From: Hofstenia miamia
Lineage: Eukaryota > Xenacoelomorpha > Acoela > Hofsteniidae
Direction: 5' to 3'
Assembly: GCA_900660155.1 (NCBI GenBank)
Contig: CABFPE010000242.1
Coordinates: 684,907-740,377 of the forward strand
Length of the DNA stretch: 55,471 nucleotides
Shown here: piece after piece, positions 10,565-31,570 of the stretch
Numbering within the stretch: the stretch's first letter is position 1
Layout: the number at the start of each line of letters is the position of its first letter
Made by a program: the position numbers and the translations under genes
The notes under the pieces: generated by a model
What the model saw: the letters and a program-made list of their open reading frames with translations, nothing else
Told to the model about the DNA's origin: nothing
Databases searched by the model: none

Positions 10565-11564
10565 NNNNNNNNNNNNNNNNNNNNNNNNNNNNNNNNNNNN
10601 NNNNNNNNNNNNNNNNNNNNNNNNNNNNNNNNNNNNNNNNNNNNNNNNNNNNNNNNNNNNNNNNNNNNNNNNNNNNNNNNNNNNNNNNNNNNNNNNNNNN
10701 NNNNNNNNNNNNNNNNNNNNNNNNNNNNNNNNNNNNNNNNNNNNNNNNNNNNNNNNNNNNNNNNNNNNNNNNNNNNNNNNNNNNNNNNNNNNNNNNNNNN
10801 NNNNNNNNNNNNNNNNNNNNNNNNNNNNNNNNNNNNNNNNNNNNNNNNNNNNNNNNNNNNNNNNNNNNNNNNNNNNNNNNNNNNNNNNNNNNNNNNNNNN
10901 NNNNNNNNNNNNNNNNNNNNNNNNNNNNNNNNNNNNNNNNNNNNNNNNNNNNNNNNNNNNNNNNNNNNNNNNNNNNNNNNNNNNNNNNNNNNNNNNNNNN
11001 NNNNNNNNNNNNNNNNNNNNNNNNNNNNNNNNNNNNNNNNNNNNNNNNNNNNNNNNNNNNNNNNNNNNNNNNNNNNNNNNNNNNNNNNNNNNNNNNNNNN
11101 NNNNNNNNNNNNNNNNNNNNNNNNNNNNNNNNNNNNNNNNNNNNNNNNNNNNNNNNNNNNNNNNNNNNNNNNNNNNNNNNNNNNNNNNNNNNNNNNNNNN
11201 NNNNNNNNNNNNNNNNNNNNNNNNNNNNNNNNNNNNNNNNNNNNNNNNNNNNNNNNNNNNNNNNNNNNNNNNNNNNNNNNNNNNNNNNNNNNNNNNNNNN
11301 NNNNNNNNNNNNNNNNNNNNNNNNNNNNNNNNNNNNNNNNNNNNNNNNNNNNNNNNNNNNNNNNNNNNNNNNNNNNNNNNNNNNNNNNNNNNNNNNNNNN
11401 NNNNNNNNNNNNNNNNNNNNNNNNNNNNNNNNNNNNNNNNNNNNNNNNNNNNNNNNNNNNNNNNNNNNNNNNNNNNNNNNNNNNNNNNNNNNNNNNNNNN
11501 NNNNNNNNNNNNNNNNNNNNNNNNNNNNNNNNNNNNNNNNNNNNNNNNNNNNNNNNNNNNNNNN
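10565..11564. other. Assembly gap (1000 Ns)
   Basis: Exactly 1000 N lie between the satellite array and a LINE 3' end. The round number suggests a placeholder or estimated size. The reading frames through it have no meaning. Confidence 0.97.
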
Positions 11565-11816
11565 TTATGACAAGAAATTGCTCCATAGTATTGCAGGTAA
11601 TAAAGAACACGTGCTCCGACATTTGCTTCCGGAACGCCAATCCTACTGCCAAAGACTCAGAACAAGAATGCCACCCGTACCAATGACGAAATACGAAAAG
11701 GAACTTACCCTGTTTCCCTACCGACTGCTTAGAACTATGAAACAATGATCCAACACTTCCTTGAATGGATGTTTATCTATTCTTAAATAAAAGTTTTTCT
11801 TTCTTTCTTTCTTTCT
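11565..11816 (+). mobile_element. LINE (non-LTR) 3' end, 5' hidden by gap
   Basis: The first 61 codons after the gap end in a stop at 11746-11748. They read ...LLHSIAGNKEHVLRHLLPERQSY...LRTRMP...YEKELTLFPYRLL, the C-terminal tail that follows the reverse transcriptase in many arthropod non-LTR elements. The minus-strand relic at 26387 has the parallel sequence DRHVLRDIVPQRLLY...LRGRLP...ELELSLFPNRLF, so both are copies of related elements. A short 3' UTR ends in a (TTCT)n run at 11796-11816, a typical LINE 3' microsatellite tail. The catalytic domain is not in view. Confidence 0.7.
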
Positions 11817-13430
11817 AAGCTAAAAATAGTTGTTTGCGATTGGTAAAGAAATTGAAATTTAATTTTTACGGTATTTTCGATCGTGTTCGAGTTTTGATAA
11901 TTTCTCTTTCGAGTTCTTATGATCAAGTTTTGCGAGCCTTTTTGAGTTTGAATTCTTAACATTCCAAGTACTCGAAAACCCTGATAGTTATATTAAATAA
12001 GCCTCAAATTTCAATTTAATTAATTAATATAGTAATATGGATTTTCAAAATTGTAATATTAACTACAATTTTCATTTCATAATATTACAAACTAAGGTTT
12101 ATTAAGGTTTGCTTTACTATTTAGTCGATAAAATAATCAAATTTTTGTTTAGTGTTATTGCTGGATTCTGAATAAGATTAAAGCTCGTAACGAATGCCTG
12201 TCGAAGCCATCCTCCCATATATAGCCAAATTTAATTTTTTGACGATTCATATCATTTTAATATATAATCGCTTATAGTGTATGACAATTTTCATTGTAAT
12301 TGTGTTTTTCGGTGAGATTTGTTTTCACTGAAATTTGCTGAAGCCCTTCCCATTAATGAAGAAATTTACTAAAAATGAAAACTTAATTTAAACCAAAAGT
12401 TTATAGATTTGCTTAATTATACGATTATATTTTGTTATTTTTTAGTTAAAGATAATTATTATTAAAGGACTTCGTGGTTTTATTTGCTGTACTCCTAAAA
12501 TATATACATCGTGCTATCCGCGTGCTAAAATATGCTGAATTATAACAAGGTATCGGTCTATATCGATTATATTTTAAACTTTTTGAGTATTTTATTGTAT
12601 TTCCTATCGTTTTTGACCCTAAATTATTGTTCATTTAGTCCGCGTGTTACGCGTGTCGCTATTCTACAAGTTCGCCCTGGGCATGTACTCGATTGATCTT
12701 AAAAATTACTTTTTTACATACTATTTCGCCCTTCCACTCTTACACCTCTTTTTTATGAATAGACTCAAATTAGAATCCTATTGGCTGTTGAATTTTAAGG
12801 GAAACTTTGAAATAGCATCCTTAGCAAAAAATTCAGAAGAATCTCTGCAAAATTTTTTGAAGATATTCAGCATTAAATTTTGTTGTGACAAGGGAGTTTA
12901 TTGAATTTGCCAATGGAATTTTTTTATTACCGTATTACCTGGGAAACTTTCAACAAAGTTCTCTAACCTCACAAAATTATGAATTGTCAATTTCAAAAAT
13001 GATTTTTACCATATATTAAAAAATTTACTCCTTCTCCTCCTCCTCAAAGAAAGGAATAGAATCATGAATGGGGAAAACAATGCATTTTCGAAATGCATGC
13101 ACTCATAGAAATAGAGATGCAGTCATTGTTCAATTCTTTAACGGTGAAATCATTACGAGTGGCGTGTTCCTTATTTTTAATGAAGCTACATACTTGGTTC
13201 CACCAGTCTAAGATTCTGCAGTTATTTTTATTTGGCTACGAATTCCTCATCAATTGCATAGGTTTTTCTTTTTTAACAATATATGGTGGTACATAAACAG
13301 GTCACAGTTACGCAACGTGACCAAACGCAAATCGCTAGAACAAAGAAAGTTTTTCAAACTATAAAAAGTATTATCAACAGTACTTGATCGAAAAAACACT
13401 AGTAAACGTTTCAGCAACTAGAATCTTGCA
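11817..13430. other. AT-rich noncoding sequence
   Basis: No gene is supported. At 11880-11985 a fragment rich in TCGAG/CTCGAAAACCCTG resembles fragments near 17330 and, inverted, 49790, so it is probably a dispersed repeat. Confidence 0.4.
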
Positions 13431-13436
13431 AAAAAT

Positions 13437-13802
13437 TTATCGAAACTTCTGCTTGAGTTTGATCACAACCACTCCTCTCTTACCTGGCCCTTGAAAACTG
13501 ATCGGACAAAGAACCTCCATACGATCGAACGATAACGTACATGTGTTGTAAACAGCCCCGAAATGATCTTCACAAGTGGGAAAAACAAAGTCGATAATAT
13601 TTTTATCATGGGTAGGATCAGCATTCATCAGAGAAATGAGCATTCAGTGAAAAATTACATTGCAATTGGATTGCTTGAAATCTCCAAGCAAGAAAAAATT
13701 ATACTAATTCTTAGATTGGCAAAGAGTGTCAAAGAGCATAATAGGTTTAAAAAGAGAACCTTGGTATTGAGCATCTGGAGGAAAATAAACAAGATAACAT
13801 AA
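13437..13802 (-). pseudogene. LINE endonuclease (APE-type) fragment
   Basis: On the minus strand the frame reads YLVYFPPDAQYQ, then LLGDFKQSNCN, then DPTHDKNIIDFVFPTCEDHF and LCPISFQ. These match the order VxYxPP, LxGDFN and LDxVF found in the apurinic-like endonuclease domain of non-LTR retrotransposon ORF2. GDFK replaces the usual catalytic-site GDFN, and at least one in-frame stop interrupts it (after CNVIFH). No reverse transcriptase follows downstream, so this is an isolated dead fragment. Confidence 0.65.
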
Positions 13803-15186
13803 ATATCAATTAAAAGAAATCACAATATCCAACCAAAGGATTTCAAAAAAACTCATTACAACTGGATGCAGGTGTAATGATTGATATATCCATAGACGCA
13901 TCCGCCAGGGGTTAACACTAGTGCGCTAAGAGCAATTGATTCTCCAGTGCCTAACAGAAAGTGTTAATTATATTTGGCGTTGTACGATGCACGCAGTTCG
14001 ATATATTTTACAATGGCGCGCAACATTTAACATAGTAGCGCTGCAATTTTGTTACAGATCACAGTATGAAGTAATTGCTTTTCAATCAAATAACTAACTT
14101 CTCGCGTGTTAATTGGTGACCTTTGCATTTCATTTTTACAGTGGCTTGTTAAAAGACGTAGCGTGATGATATATTACCACTTAGAGGATACGCAATGGTC
14201 TATGTTTAGCAATGAGTCTCCCTAACAAAATAACCTCATCCTAAATCTGTATTTGATGGATATCGTTTGCAAAATCTGTAAAAATACTAGCCATAGCAAG
14301 TTAATGTAAGCGCATTATCTACTGTTAATATTAACAGCAAGCAGTTTTGCTCATAACAGCTGCTGTTAGTAGTCAATTTAAAAACAGTTTTATTTAAATT
14401 TTTACAAAATAAATTTTTTCAATTTGTTTTGCTAGAGTTTAAAATACGGAATTATTAAACTATCGTGTTATTATTTTGTTATTCAGGACATTTGAGAAGA
14501 TTGCTCCCGCTTGGAAACAATAATGGCTAGGCACAACCAAATTTATACTAGGATACTGTGAATCATAGAATTCAGATTTGAAACATATTTCAAAGTTGAA
14601 TTTCTACGAATCATGGTTAATTCGGATTCCTAATTTTGGAGAAAAAAATTTCATGAGTTTACAATTTTGAATTTCATTTGTTCTTAATTGACCTAATACA
14701 GAAGTAAGAAATGGTGCTATTGATTGCAAAAGTATAATTAACCTTTTCCCGAATTTTTAAGATGGGCAACAAATCTAGGCCCCTGTGTATATTCTAAAGT
14801 TCGAGTCCTGTCGAGTTGAGCACCCGACCCGATCCACCAAGAATTTTAAACATTAACAGATTTCTAGTCGGATGGTGAGAACTCAAGTCTTAATGATTGG
14901 ATTTTGCGTATCACAGTGTATGTTTGCTTAATTAAAAATAATTTTCGAACGAAAAACCTTTCTATATTTTTTTGTGATTGGGGTTCAGCCATATTATCTA
15001 ATTATCGTTACTAACATCAAGATGTTGGAATTGATTGATACTACTATTTTAACATTAAAACTTGGCGTTATTGCAGAATAACGCCTAAAACTTCATTTGC
15101 AAAGTTCACGATTTCAAATTTGTTAAGAAAATTCACACTTTATTCAAGTGATAATTAACAGGCTTACATTTTTTAGAATTGGGCAT

Positions 15187-15251
<65 letters not shown>

Positions 15252-15780
15252 AAAAATCGCTTGCAAAAAGCACAACACAGTCTCATCTGTTTTTAGTCTA
15301 TTTATATGAAATAGAAGGGGCCCATTCTCTAACCTGAAGATATCTGAGGGAACAAAATGATTTTACTATTCAAGGACAAAAAGATTTCTCCGCATATCTT
15401 CATCCATTTACAGGATGTTTTTAATATCGAACACCGTAATTTATTAGATAAACTAATTTGAAAACTAAGAACTAGTTGGTATCATTGTCATTCAATAGAT
15501 TCGACTTATTCACAATTAAAAAAGAACAGGTGTGGCGTACTCCTGCTCAATTTTTGGATTATTACGATTACTATGGAATTTTAATTATAGAAATTCAGTC
15601 ATTTAACAATTGCTTTTTAAATATTTCATTAAAGTATGCTAAAGACTTTTGATTAGTAATGATGAAATGTAAAATTGACAAACATATTGTAAATTTTCGT
15701 CTAATTGTCATTTGCAAAATATTTAAGGTGATGTTTTCATTGGCTAAGCAATGTGTCCCTTAAAATTCGACGCATTTAAT
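13803..15780. other. Noncoding sequence with repeat scraps
   Basis: At 13912-13967 two TTAA sites enclose a 48-bp piece beginning CACTAGTGCG and ending AGTG, which recalls a piggyBac end. At 14805-14845 lies one of several fragments with the motif ACCCGACCCGATC. No gene is recognised. Confidence 0.35.
15189..15249. repeat. (AT)n microsatellite
   Basis: About 60 bp of uninterrupted AT dinucleotide. Similar tracts occur at 28836-29021 (broken by a gap), 31527-31567 and 54449-54476. Confidence 0.95.
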
Positions 15781-15845
15781 TAAATATAACAAAATAATTT
15801 CTTTTGTTTACTTGTATCATAGCTTCAGTCAGACCTAGTGGCATA

Positions 15846-24537
<8,692 letters not shown>

Positions 24538-24609
24538 TTTTTATTGTAAATTACTTTATGTGCAGTGTTTTTTGATGTTTTGAATTTTTCGAGCTATTCA
24601 CATAAGCTC

Positions 24610-24615
24610 AATAAA
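24610..24615 (+). promoter_or_regulatory. Polyadenylation signal of the DDX5-like gene
   Basis: AATAAA lies 73 bp after the helicase stop codon, within CTCAATAAATTTTC. It is the first canonical hexamer downstream, which implies a 3' UTR of roughly 100 bases. Confidence 0.6.
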
Positions 24616-24639
24616 TTTTCAGCCTGTATTTTTGTCATT

Positions 24640-26380
24640 TCGCTGTATTGAATTTAAATGTTTATTTGTTCACATTTTCAAATTACTTTTTAATTGTAAT
24701 ATATTACGTTCATCCATGCGAAAACTATTCAGTACATCTACTTGAACTAAATTCACTAGTGTCAGTATCTGAATCCTTCAACACAATCGGAAATTTTACA
24801 ATGAAAACGTTATCTTCACTTCTTACTGATTTCATTTTTTTCTTGGCGCCTTTAACTTGAAACGAAGCATGTCGTTATATTAGTGCTTATCATTGGTTTT
24901 ACAGTTTAGTACATATTTTAAAATAAATATAATTTAAATATCCTTAAAAAATGTTTAAAAATCGAATTTATACCATTAATGTTTTGATTGCATTTTGAAA
25001 TACTCATGGATGTCACCAATTATGTATTTTAGTATACATGTTTCGCCACATGACAATTTCCCAATAAGTGATTGCTTAAACTTTTTTCTAGAGCAATTAA
25101 ATACCGAATATTCTACTTTTAGTTACGATTTGAATTAAAGTATTAATGCGATTTGTTAGTGCTATATTTTTGTTCAGATTTGGAATTTGGACTAATTTAG
25201 CAAATAGCTATCACTCAGAAAATTTATATTAATAGTTGTAACAAAACATTTAGCTGTTCATAAATTTAATTTAGAGATGTGCGGTAAGATGGTGATTAAT
25301 AGAGTATATCGCAGTGGCATTGGGGTTTTTAATCCTCGGAATGTCAAAGCCTTGATCGAAAATGCCATAAAAATCATAATTTCAATTTCTTTATCAATCG
25401 CAAATAACTATTTTTAGCTTGTAAAGCTTGGAATTATTGTAAAAATAAATGGTTTTACTCCAAAAACCTAGAATTAGAAAAAACTCGATCGCAGTCTAAA
25501 TTCTTGAACTCGACCCGAAACCTCTGGGTGGCAATGTAAAAATGAAAATATATCTTATAGCATTGAACAAATCAATGTAACTGATAATAAAATTCAGATG
25601 ACAATTATTAGGGTTATAATTACAAATTAAATTTGCCACTTTTTAAAATTTAAGAAATTATAATTATTGTAAAATCTAGTAAATTTAGAGGGAATAATTT
25701 GTGAAACTGACGGACTTTGTAAGTCGAAATATATTTTGCATGTTCTTATTAAGGTTATAATTGCTATTTATACTAAAGAAAATTAATATGCTTATGTAAA
25801 TAAATTATTCATAAGGAATTTTTCATAATTTCCTAAATTTTGAAGCTCTTCAATAAAACTTTTGCACTTATAATTACTTTTTATGGGTTGGCACTTAACA
25901 TGGATACCACATTTCTCAAAAAGAATACCAAATATCGCAAAGCGGTACAAATGCAACATCTTCAAAGGACATCAAATAGAAAATTTCAATTACATAGATT
26001 TACTTGTCTGAATCCACTTTTCTCCTCAGCAACAGTAATATCGGTTTCGAGATATTTGTTATTCATTTTATGAAATTTGGTGTTCATTTTAAGTACCAAT
26101 CTCCAATGAACCTCATTATTTCAAAATCACTTAGCCAGTTTTCTTTTTTAGGAGTTTGATTACAAGTTCCCATTTTCATTTTAATATCACTTAGATTTTG
26201 GCAGTCTAATTAAGCAAACTGATAGTATGCATTTCTTAGTTTGATCTTATATAGATTGAGTTTAGTTGCAAGCAGTGTGATCGGTCCGTTTGGATGCTAA
26301 TTATTAATCAGTTCAATGCATGCAGAGTTTATATTATATTTTTAATTCAAACTAATAAAAAAACTTCCATTTAAGCTATA
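24640..26380. other. AT-rich noncoding sequence downstream of the helicase
   Basis: No gene is recognised. A fragment with AACTCGACCCGAAACC at about 25506-25521 belongs with the other ACTCGA/ACCCGA pieces dispersed in the window. Confidence 0.4.
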
Positions 26381-26386
26381 AAAATA

Positions 26387-27160
26387 CTAGATATTCATTT
26401 CACAAAAGAGTCGATTTGGAAATAGAGAAAGCTCTAGTTCAGAGGCGGTTTTGATTACTCCAGGGAGCCTTCCACGGAGTCTATTCTCTCCATAAAGTAG
26501 GCGTTGAGGCACAATATCTCGCAGAACATGCCTATCAGAAGTCAGTATCTGCTGAGAAAGCCGATTATCAACTTCGTTTATGATTTTCTCAATAGGTGTA
26601 TAATACGATATAATTCTAAAGCGTACAGCTTTTTTCTGAACTTTATCTGAGCAGCAATAGGGATTTCGAGGAACTTCCCCAAAACGAACAACAACATGTT
26701 AGCAAGGGCGAAATAATGCATAGTATAGTGTTTGTAGCCCATATTGGCTAAATCTAAGATATTTCAATTTCAGCAAAAATGAGAAAATGAAATTGCATCG
26801 TCAAAGTACGCACGGGGCAATTTCACAACAGGTTGTCACGGGATGTCTTGCAGTTCAGGGACAGAGCTTCGACCAAAGTTAATAAGAAGTTCACTCATCC
26901 TGCTATGCTTAAAATGAAAGTTCTTTGGAAAAGAGATTACTCTTGTCTCCAAAATAGTACGAGCAAGTTCCAATAAGAGGATTGTCGTCAGTAAAAGCGG
27001 ATAATGAGACCTTCGCTGTGGCTTCTGTTTTATGGGTGTTATCGGCAGAACAGTTAAGAAAGACGACTAAAGATGGTACATTGAAGAACTCTAAGTTCAG
27101 TATATCTAACTAGAATTTTGGCTTTTTCTGGAGAGGAAACTGGTATACCACTTCATAATA
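26387..27160 (-). mobile_element. LINE 3' remnant, minus strand
   Basis: From about 26690 down to a stop at 26387-26389 the minus strand is open. It reads KKAVRFRIISYYTPIEKIINEVDNRL..., then DRHVLRDIVPQRLLYGENRLRGRLP...ELELSLFPNRLF, the C-terminal tail of a non-LTR ORF2. It parallels the plus-strand tail at 11565-11748 block by block. Farther upstream on the minus strand (26700-27160) only frame-shifted scraps are readable, such as VSSPEKAKIL. Target-site duplications are not evident. The copy is dead. Confidence 0.6.
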
Positions 27161-27908
27161 TGAAAATTGATGGGAGGATTCAATATTATACAAAGCTTAA
27201 GACTAACTTTACCCAATTTTCTTGTGGCATCTAGAAATTATCAATTTGCATTTAGAAATAAAAAATTTCTAATTTGAATTGGGGAACTGTAATTAAAAAT
27301 CAATTAATATTTGGATTTACATGTAGAAGTAAAAATAATAATCCTACTTCTTTAACATTATCCAAGTGTGCATTTATTTAGTTCATTCACAGAATTAATT
27401 TAACTATGTTATATATTCTTGATGCTTTCCTTATAAGGGAGCATTCATTCCAACTAGTTCGCAGTCAACCTCTTTACGGTGTATGACTTATCCTGCAATT
27501 CACTTCCCCCTTTTGATATACTCACACTCCCCATTTCAACAGAAACTCTATGCTTTAGTTATAAATTTTCTAGTGACACGCAGTGTTGAAACAGTGTTTT
27601 CATTCTTCCACGAAAGAACGCAGTGTGATACGAGCGCGTTGCAAAAATTAGAAAATATTCAAGCACTTCACGAAAATCTATGCATTTAATTTGTATGAAC
27701 TAAATGTTTGAATAGCATTAACAATTTGGTCAAGAAACAAAACGTTCGTTATGGTAATATGCCATTTAGAAAATCAAGACATGCTTTTACCCCTAGTTAT
27801 TATACTTGTATACTATATGTAGTAAGCTGAAGTGTTTTTCTATTTCTATACAATTGTTTCAGTTGATCTCAATTCATTTGTTAAGAGAAATGCACATGGA
27901 GACGAAAT

Positions 27909-28260
27909 TTACTGTAAAAAATGTGTCCGACATGGCATGAGCAAAGCCCGGTTGCAACACTTGACACTTAGATTTTCTATCCATTCTACTAACTGATCAA
28001 TGTCTCGGGCACTCAATCTTGAATTTCTTTGAATAATACCCGCAAAAATTCTTTCGCTCGTTCCTTCACCAGTGATGTGCTTTATGTATTTCATTGACAG
28101 TGTTTTTGCTGAATTCATCCAAGTCACCTCCCTAGTTTGCCATTTCAACTATACGCTCACGGTCAATGTTGCAAACTCTTTTATTCACTCTCTGCTTACT
28201 TGGATTTTTGACACGATTTCAGCACAACATATTGGGCAACGGTTATTGGTCTTCTAACTA
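27909..28260 (-). other. Coding-like segment of unknown identity
   Basis: The minus-strand frame 28148-27909 gives 79 residues with a protein-like composition (KYIKHITGEGTSERIFAGIIQR, then NSRLSARDIDQLVEWIENL). Just upstream (about 28250-28210) another frame reads RCPICCAEIVSKIQ before a GTAAGC that could be a donor, and an acceptor-like AACTAG precedes 28130. These could be two small exons or a decayed transposon piece. I do not recognise the family. Confidence 0.25.
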
Positions 28261-28386
28261 CTTATTTTTTGCTTTTAGATATAAATTGACGCTTTCTGAA
28301 TAGTATTTGACAAGTTCGAAATGTTTTTAATTTCTAAATAGAAACGTTGATTTTCCGGTCCGGTGTCAGCTTTGATTTCGAATACG

Positions 28387-28496
28387 CTTCTAAACGTCTT
28401 CTAGACGTCTTCTAAACGTCACCTAAACGTTTTCTAAGTAATTTTTAAGCTATTTCTAGGCTATTCAAAAGAGATTTGTAAACAATTTCCAAATGT
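28387..28496 (+). repeat. 11-bp minisatellite array A
   Basis: Ten consecutive 11-bp units fit without a gap. The first four are CTTCTAAACGT, CTTCTAGACGT, CTTCTAAACGT and CACCTAAACGT. Later units decay (TTTCTAAGTAA, TTTTTAAGCTA, TTTCTAGGCTA ...) but keep the 11-bp phase. Confidence 0.8.
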
Positions 28497-28835
28497 TTGT
28501 TACAATTTGGTCCAGTTTTTTAATGGTCCACATCAGTGACTCTCTTTGTCAAGCAAATTCAATAGTGCATGAATGCGTTTACATTTGTTCATCATGATGA
28601 AATTGTTTGACGAATTCATTAAATTCCTAATATAAACTCCCTATAGAATTGAAAGCAAATGTTAATTGAATAATCGGAATACTCACATTAACATGAACTT
28701 GCGCAAGTCAAAATATAACTGCCACATGTAATATATAAAAATAAATTATATAAATATTGAGTGGGCTGTCAGAGGCCGACATCAATTAACATAATATTTT
28801 GCTTGTGCGCTAACCGCATAAAGGCAGATTGCTAC

Positions 28836-28993
28836 TATATATATATANNNNNNNNNNNNNNNNNNNNNNNNNNNNNNNNNNNNNNNNNNNNNNNNNNNNN
28901 NNNNNNNNNNNNNNNNNNNNNNNNNNNNNNNNNNNNNNNNNNNNNNNNNNNNNNNNNNNNNNNNNNNNNNNNNNNNNNNNNNNNNNNNNNNNN

Positions 28994-29021
<28 letters not shown>
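28836..29021. repeat. (TA)n microsatellite with internal gap
   Basis: AT dinucleotides flank a run of 146 N (28848-28993). The gap lies wholly inside the microsatellite, so little unique sequence is likely to be missing. Confidence 0.95.
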
Positions 29022-29025
<4 letters not shown>

Positions 29026-30895
29026 GATTGACAATATGAGGCAAACAAGGACGCGAACCCGACCCGATCATAATATTTACAATCCACAACCAATCATTTT
29101 CTGAAGGAGAAACAGCAATTCATTCGTATTACTTAACGTCTTGGATATTTCTCATTTCAAGATGTGAATAACATCAATATTTTATAAATAATAAATCTAA
29201 TCTTTGTACTCGAACCCGACAGGACCCAAAAACCGATCGGGTTTATTAGGTATATATATATATACACATGTATGTATACTACCTTAGAAAATAGCGTTAA
29301 ATATTATATAGTGTACTACACCATTAAGGCTGCAAGAATACAACATTGATATGAAAATCTAATGTCAATTTGTCAACCGCGTTTCTTTACCCAAAATTTC
29401 TGGGGCTTTCTTTATAATATTTGGCCTTGTCGCTTAAATACCAGCAATAATTAAAGCAAACACCTGGTCTGTGTTAATTAGGTTAGGTAAATGACTGAAG
29501 TTAGCCTATTATTTTTTATATCGCTTGATAAATATCAGCAAAAAGAAACCATGTAAACAGGCTCTTTCAATATTGAATACATCAAATTCAACCAACATGA
29601 GAAATGATGTGAACTAAATTCCCGCCATTGCAATTGTCAACTGAAATCAACACGAGGAATTGGTGTTGAACCAATATAATAGAGGCTTTAGATATTTAAT
29701 ATGTGAATATTCAAGTTATTATAAGAATAATTTATGCAAAGCTTTAGCACTACATGAATATTGCTTGATAACAAGAACAAAGTTTATTGACAATATATTT
29801 ATTAACGATGCTTCGAAAATTTGTTTCTAAATTTATTTAGAATAAAAATGTTCAATTTAAATTTATTATACGCAAAATTATTAGTGCATTGTTGAAGTAT
29901 ATAAGCCAGTACATTTTTTCAAAATACCAAAACAATGTTATTCATAATAATAAAATTATGAATTTGCTTGTTGTAATGAAATGGCAATGATAATATGTTT
30001 GTCATTGATTATTTCTTAGAATGCCAGCAATATTGATGTTGCATAATACAGCTTTGGCTGCTTGTAGCAGAATTATAAAAATAAATTAAATATGAAGTCT
30101 AATAAATGCTTTATAAACGTTTCTGAGCAACTTTTAAATGTCTTCTAGACCTCTTCTAAACGTTTTCTAAACCATTTCTAAATGTCTTAAAGACGTCTTC
30201 TACACCTGACATAGATGCCATTTCTAAACGTCTTCTAAACCATTGTAAGACGTCTTCTAAACGTTTTATTGTTTATTGGGTTTAAGATACAATAAGTTTC
30301 CAAAATAAAACAAAATTACATATTTTACACAGCGTACACAGCGTTATCATCCTTTAGCAGACTTTCTAAGCCCACTCGCAAGCAATTCCACTTTTGTTGA
30401 AAAGTTAATTATAGTGAGCAATGTGATGAGATAAATTTGAAATAGTAGTCTGAATTCCTCCAATATGAAATCTTTTTCCAATTGGTATAGAAAATAAGGT
30501 TGTATCGTTTGTGTGGGACCTTAGAGATTTCAAAGGGAAATACAATCGTTTCAAGAAAGGTTGAATTCCATTTTAAAAAACAGCAACATGTTGTCAACAG
30601 TCAAGTTAACCGCCGTTACAATCAAGTCCTGAATAACCACAAATTCTTCATTAGCGACAAATTGAAACTTTTGAGCATTTATTGCTGCAATTTCTTATTA
30701 CCTGAAATTGTGCGCTGTCCCTGTATTGTTATTCTTTTAGTCGACGAGCGAGACTCTCCTTTATTTTCCTCTGTTCGTTTCTTGTACAACTGCATAAAAC
30801 GTGTAGTTAGCTACCCACTGACTTGAAAACTATATGATTCTGCTATTATCGCTACATATCATATTATGAGCAATAGCAAATGATTTCTTGAATTA
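29022..30895. other. Noncoding sequence around minisatellite B
   Basis: It contains ACCCGACCCGATC-type fragments at about 29055 and 29215. A 108-codon plus-strand frame at 30500-30826 matches no family I know. No gene is supported. Confidence 0.35.
30110..30264 (+). repeat. 11-bp minisatellite array B
   Basis: This array has the same consensus as the one at 28387 ((C/T)TTCTAAACGT), in the same orientation, about 1.7 kb downstream. Around thirteen units are readable, including CTTCTAGACCT, CTTCTAAACGT, TTTCTAAACCA and TTTCTAAATGT. One unit is 10 bp, and an irregular 13-bp stretch lies at 30208-30220. Confidence 0.78.
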
Positions 30896-31520
30896 CACTC
30901 TTAAAATTTTCTAGATAAAACACCTAAAATAACACCTAGATTCTTAGATAAAAAGGCCCACCTAGATTTTAGGACACCCTAATATTTAGGGAGAATACCG
31001 AAAATATTCTAGGTATTTTTCCTAAATTTTATGTGTCTCTGTTCTAGGTAATTTACCTAAAGTCTAGGTATGCCTTTTTCACCTAAAAATCCAGGTGATT
31101 TTTTAGGTGTCTCAATTCTAGGTTTTTACCTAATCTAGGTGATTTTTTTAGGTATTTGCATTTAGGAAAAATATCGAAAATATTTTGCCTATTTTTTTCT
31201 AAATGTTTGTGTAGATACTAAAAATTAATTGATTTCTTTGAAATTTAATCCTATATACACACAATCTTAAATGGCATTGATGTTCAAAAATGTTTTGTAC
31301 ACTAAATATCAAAACAAAATATATATTACAATGCATTTTGCATTACTTTGAGTTTACGTACAAAATTCTGAAATTCAAAGGGAATGTTATCTGTATAATG
31401 CTAATGCAGTCCATACAATTAAAATCCACAAAGGTTTTACTTCAATATTGTAGCAACAATTGAGACAGTGGAAAAGCTTAACTATTCTGTCAATGGCTTC
31501 TAAAATTGATTCAACATAAA

Positions 31521-31570
<50 letters not shown>

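Noticed and set aside
10492..11748. Long plus-strand and minus-strand reading frames of about 400 codons
   Set aside because: They run through the 1000-N gap; only the last 61 codons are real sequence and belong to a LINE.
14806..14820. GTTCGAGTCC, like a tRNA B box
   Set aside because: No A box, acceptor stem or cloverleaf could be built; it belongs to a dispersed repeat fragment.
28761..29104. Frames around the second gap
   Set aside because: They consist of Ns and translated TA repeats (YIYIYI).
30500..30826. 108-codon plus-strand frame
   Set aside because: No homology recognised on either strand and no splice or promoter signals; kept only as noncoding.
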